In this document: positions 60,581 to 64,000 of the stretch, piece after piece | How the letters are laid out: each line of letters starts with the position of its first letter | How positions within the stretch are numbered: the first letter of the stretch is position 1 | Source of the DNA: Bryoerythrophyllum caledonicum | Lineage: Eukaryota; Streptophyta; Bryopsida; Pottiales; Pottiaceae | Direction of reading: 5' to 3' | NCBI GenBank assembly: GCA_963971425.1 | Contig: OZ020518.1 | Span: forward strand, 7,543,989-7,607,988 | DNA length: 64,000 nt | Notes under the pieces: generated by a model | Told to the model about the DNA's origin: nothing | Seen by the model: only the letters and a program-made list of their open reading frames with translations | Database searches by the model: none | Made by a program: the position numbers and the translations under genes

Positions 60581-61051
60581 CTAAATGATACCCACATAGG
60601 GTCCCTTGCTAAGACAAGATATTACAATGGAGAACAATATTGATACAAAGAACATGTCGATAATTATTGAAGAATAAAAAATAAATCTTGTATGCATTGC
60701 AAAATCAGGATCTAGTGTCGGTTCACATATAGAGCAACGTAAAGATTTTTGCGCACAATCATGGCATAGTTTGTGGCAATAATGGACGTAAACCTGTTGT
60801 TTTGATATGGTCATGTCTACCCTAGATGAAGGATTGGTAAATATATTTTTGAAATACAGCCACGTTAGGGTTTTTCTACAAGGTATGGCATATAACCGGT
60901 CAAATGCTTTGTTGGTGTGCCCAACGGATTTACAACCTCTACTCTTTGAATCGTATACCAACTCCAGGATTTGCTGATCTTCTATAAAATTTAGGACAAT
61001 AACTTGTCCTACTCTAGGTTTTTTTGCACTCGGTTGTACAAGCTCAGCCAT
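60581..61051 (-). CDS. Small protein with RING-like Cys/His C-terminus, unrecognised
   Basis: From ATG 61051 the frame encodes about 156 aa, starting MAELVQPSAKKPRVGQVIVL. The C-terminal part has HYCHKLCHDCAQKSLRCSIC, spaced like the second half of a RING finger (C-x2-C...C-x2-C with a His). No clear first half of a RING is visible, so it may be a degenerate ligase-like domain or chance. It lies near the right arm inside the inverted-repeat spacer, so it could be cargo of the repeat structure. The downstream 40 residues are hydrophobic (IIIDMFFVSILFSIVISC) and could be a membrane segment. No relative is recalled. Confidence 0.35.
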   Translation of the reverse strand: MAELVQPSAKKPRVGQVIVLNFIEDQQILELVYDSKSRGCKSVGHTNKAFDRLYAIPCRKTLTWLYFKNIFTNPSSRVDMTISKQQVYVHYCHKLCHDCAQKSLRCSICEPTLDPDFAMHTRFIFYSSIIIDMFFVSILFSIVISCLSKGPYVGII

Positions 61052-61338
61052 CTTCAGAATATAAGGCAATAAATATCTCGATATATTTTGATAATTATAT
61101 GTGTTTACTCTATACAATAACAATATTTTCTTTTGTAAATAGTATTTATAGCTAACTTCTACAAGCATTCACTTATTTTTGCTGTAATAATAAATTTACA
61201 ATGTAAATATCAGTTTGAATTTATAAAAATATACATTTTTTTCTAAAAGTATTAAAATATAAAAATATGTTCAATTTTGAGTTGAAAGTAAAAGACAAAA
61301 ACTCAAAGACAAAAAGACAAAGACAAAAAGACAAAGAC

Positions 61339-63138
61339 AAAAAGACGAAGACATTGTTGTAGGAGCCCTAGCAGCTGTTGTTGAGACCCCAACAGCTATT
61401 GCTGGGGGCCCCAACGACTGTTGTTAGGACCCCAGTAGCTATTGCTGGGGACCCCAGCGACTGTTGCTGGGGGCCCCAGGAGCTATTGCTAGGGGCCTCA
61501 ACCACTGTTGTTGGGGCCCCTTTAGCTGTTGTTGGGGACTCTAAATATTGTTGTTGGGGTCCCAATTAGTGCGGATGGGGCATAGTATGGAATTCAATAT
61601 GCAACCCGGTTTAGAAGAACTGATTCAAATTTCAATTGTTGGATGTTTTTCATTTGTAAAATGTTGGTAGGCAAATTGATTTGAGTCCAAGTTGTAAATG
61701 GAATCCTCTAGAATTTGATGTAGCATGTACATGAGTTTTGAATTTTGAATTTTGAAATCCATGTGCATTTATTACGTGATGGTGGTGGGATGGTGTTGGT
61801 TGTGATTTGAATCTTGCAATTTGATTGCTGAGATGTTGAAATGGTGGCTCAATAATGTTGAAATGTATTGTATGACTTGGTTTTTTGAATGCACAAGAAG
61901 GTCTAAGTTTGTGTGCACATTTGAATTTTTAATGCCACTTTGTCCTTCCCCCTCCTTGTCTTGAGAGCTGCCCTATTTGATGAGGGAGCCCGTTTTGGAG
62001 GTTGTCCAACCACCCTGTAATAGTAATTAGTAGCTCTAATTACTTATCTTTCTAAAAACATACTTTTCTTGAAGTGAACCACCAAGGGCAGCATAATTTC
62101 TTTCTTTATCTTTGCACTAATCCCTACTGCCCCAACTCAAAATGGCAGCCAAAATTTTCACCAAAAATTGCAAAATTTGCTTCAAAACAAAAACCTCCTC
62201 CATCTAAAACCTCCCTACAAAAATCACAGTATCGCTTGGGGTAAAGGAAATAACTCCATAGTAAACTACACCCGGTCTGCAGTAACTTCCAAAAACAAAC
62301 GAATGAAACGGACTTCAGATGAAAAAATGGCAGCCATTTGAACTTCCCCGAGCTCATCCGGAATGTCGTTTTTCAACATCAGGGACGTTTAGGGGTTAAA
62401 TCTTATCTTTAGGTGATATGTAATGAATTTTCTTAAATCAATACCAAGGCACAATTCAATTTTGATACGATAAACAGTCTTATAGAAAGGACATTTTGAT
62501 TCAGTGGTAATCTCAATGCTAATCTAAACCCTAATCCTAAACCCCAAACACTAAATTCTAAAATCCTAAACCCTAAATCCAAATCCATAAATCTAATTCT
62601 AGAATTGTCTAGTCCGAAACCCTAAATCCTATAACTTATACTTCATTCCATGGACTTGCAATCCTAAACCTTAAACCCTAAACCCTATAATTTACACTTC
62701 ATACCATGGACTTGCAATCCTAAACCTTAAATCCTAAACCCTAAATGTCAAAATGTAATTTGAACCCTAAACCTAAATCTTTACTTTTATAATCTAGTCA
62801 TAATCAATATCCTTAATATGGAAATAAATGACCGTAATCAATTACCCATAACCCAAATTGATAACCTTAAATTGATACATAATTCTATACCTTAAATTTA
62901 AATTGATTCTTGCAAATTTAAATTGATACCCATAACCCCAATCGATAACCTTAAATTGATCATGTAAATAGAAACTTCCAATACATCGAGATATGAGGAG
63001 AAACTTATGTGCTTGTTAATTTTTTGGTCAAGTTTGAAAGATGCTTTATTTAGAACAGCTCCTCCCCACTAAACGTGATGTCATTCCCGCTCTTTTCTTA
63101 ACGGCAACTTGTTCGACGTGGTCAATACACCCCAACCT

Positions 63139-63179
<41 letters not shown>

Positions 63180-64000
63180 TTGCACCTTTCTAATATGGTA
63201 AGCCTTCGTGAATCTATACTGTCTCGAAGTATGCCTTGACATTTGAAAGACCTATTGCATTCGAAGTCAAATTTCTGTGCAAGAAGTGGATACATTATTC
63301 TAGGTCAACTTAGTTGTGTTTGGAATTTCTAGAGATGCGGAGGTGTGTGGTCGTGAATGGTTGCTGCGGCCGTGACAAAGAGTAGGGTTTTCTCTTCCTT
63401 CTTCATTCAAGACGTTTTGGTGCACGCAATCGGACCATTTGTAAGTGACTTCTATCTAAACTTTATGGTGATTTACTTGGCATTTGATTTGCACATTTGA
63501 TACTATCATTTTCAATATAATGAAATAGTTGTAGGAAGGAGGTGATACTTTGGTGTCAACACAATCGCCTCCTTAGTACTGGTTTAGGGATTCATTTTAT
63601 TATTTGTACGTCAGTATGACATATATGTTCTTGCAACTGTCAAAATGCGTAGTTTTTGTTGGTATGAGTGCTTCAGGTTTTGATTCAGTACTCTAGCAAG
63701 AAGTGGATACATTATTCTAGGTCAACTTAGTTGTGTTTGGAATTTCTAGAGATGCGGAGGTGTGTGGTCGTGAATGGTTGCTGCGGCCGTGACAAAGAGT
63801 AGGGTTTTCTCTTCCTTCCTCATTCAAGACGTTTTGGTGCACGCAATCGGACCATTTGTAAGTGACTTCTGTCTAAACTTTATGGTGATTTACTTGGCAT
63901 TTGATTTGCACATTTGATACTATCATTTTCAATGTAATGAAAAAGTTGTAGGAAGGAGGTGATACTTCGGCGTCAACATAATCGCCTTCTTAGTACTGAT
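61339..64000 (-). repeat. Right arm of the giant inverted repeat (continues beyond the window)
   Basis: Mirror image of 54375-57036, near-identical. Noticed differences are single bases only, for example near 61610 (GGTTTAG against GGTTCAG when oriented alike) and near 61420. The arm runs to the last base of the window, so its true length is unknown. Confidence 0.95.

Larger units (their letters stand above)
57037..61338. other. 4.3-kb spacer between the inverted-repeat arms
   Basis: AT-rich DNA holding old repeats (57120-57220, 57470-58300, 58855-59510), a GC-rich short repeat (59518-59628), a GGTAT-type cluster (59931-60003), one small candidate gene (60581-61051) and AGACAAA-type simple repeats (61288-61338). 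No transposase was recognised. Confidence 0.55.

Overview
The window is nuclear DNA of a land plant. Four gene models are of clear plant type: a plastid sigma-70 factor (3' end only), a GDSL esterase/lipase, a 15-exon RadA recombination protein and a FLOWERING PROMOTING FACTOR 1-like gene. They have GT-AG introns, mostly 60-150 bp, and sit in AT-rich DNA with (CCCTAAA)-type repeats. The very compact introns and the types of transposon-derived proteins suggest a seed-free lineage (lycophyte, fern or bryophyte). The species cannot be read from the sequence, and the lineage is an inference.

Layout. 0-2.4 kb: sigma factor end (+) and GDSL lipase (-). 2.4-8.5 kb: decayed, repeat-rich DNA. 8.6-23.9 kb: an accessory block. 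It holds a broken transposase-like gene on the minus strand (9.65-13.0 kb) and, diverging from it across about 0.7 kb, a broken plus-strand gene (13.7-23.0 kb). The latter combines a ParB-like DGNHR domain, a Lys/Glu-rich linker and a permuted DNA methyltransferase domain. Possible degenerate terminal inverted repeats flank the block. 25.1-28.85 kb: intact RADA gene. 29-36.7 kb: interstitial telomere-like repeats, then AT-rich DNA with inverted-repeat elements. 36.7-38.55 kb: FPF1-like gene with a probable long 5'UTR intron. 38.9-39.8 kb: tandem repeat of about 177 bp. 40.4-43.55 kb: decayed DUF7869-type transposon gene. 47.5-49.3 kb: large open frame with a ParB-like DGQH motif. 49.6-53.6 kb: minus-strand FCP1-like phosphatase exons and a second DUF7869-type gene, decorated with a 31-bp palindrome. 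54.2-64 kb: a very large near-perfect inverted repeat with arms of at least 2.66 kb and a 4.3-kb spacer.

Functionally, the plant genes are ordinary housekeeping or developmental genes. The rest is mobile-element DNA in several stages of decay. The most unusual content is the ParB-like/DNA-methyltransferase gene next to a transposase, and a second, different DGQH-motif gene in the same window. Together they suggest that large plant transposons here carried bacterial- or phage-style DNA-modification modules. Most of these copies carry stop codons or frameshifts, so function would have to be tested on intact relatives elsewhere in the genome.
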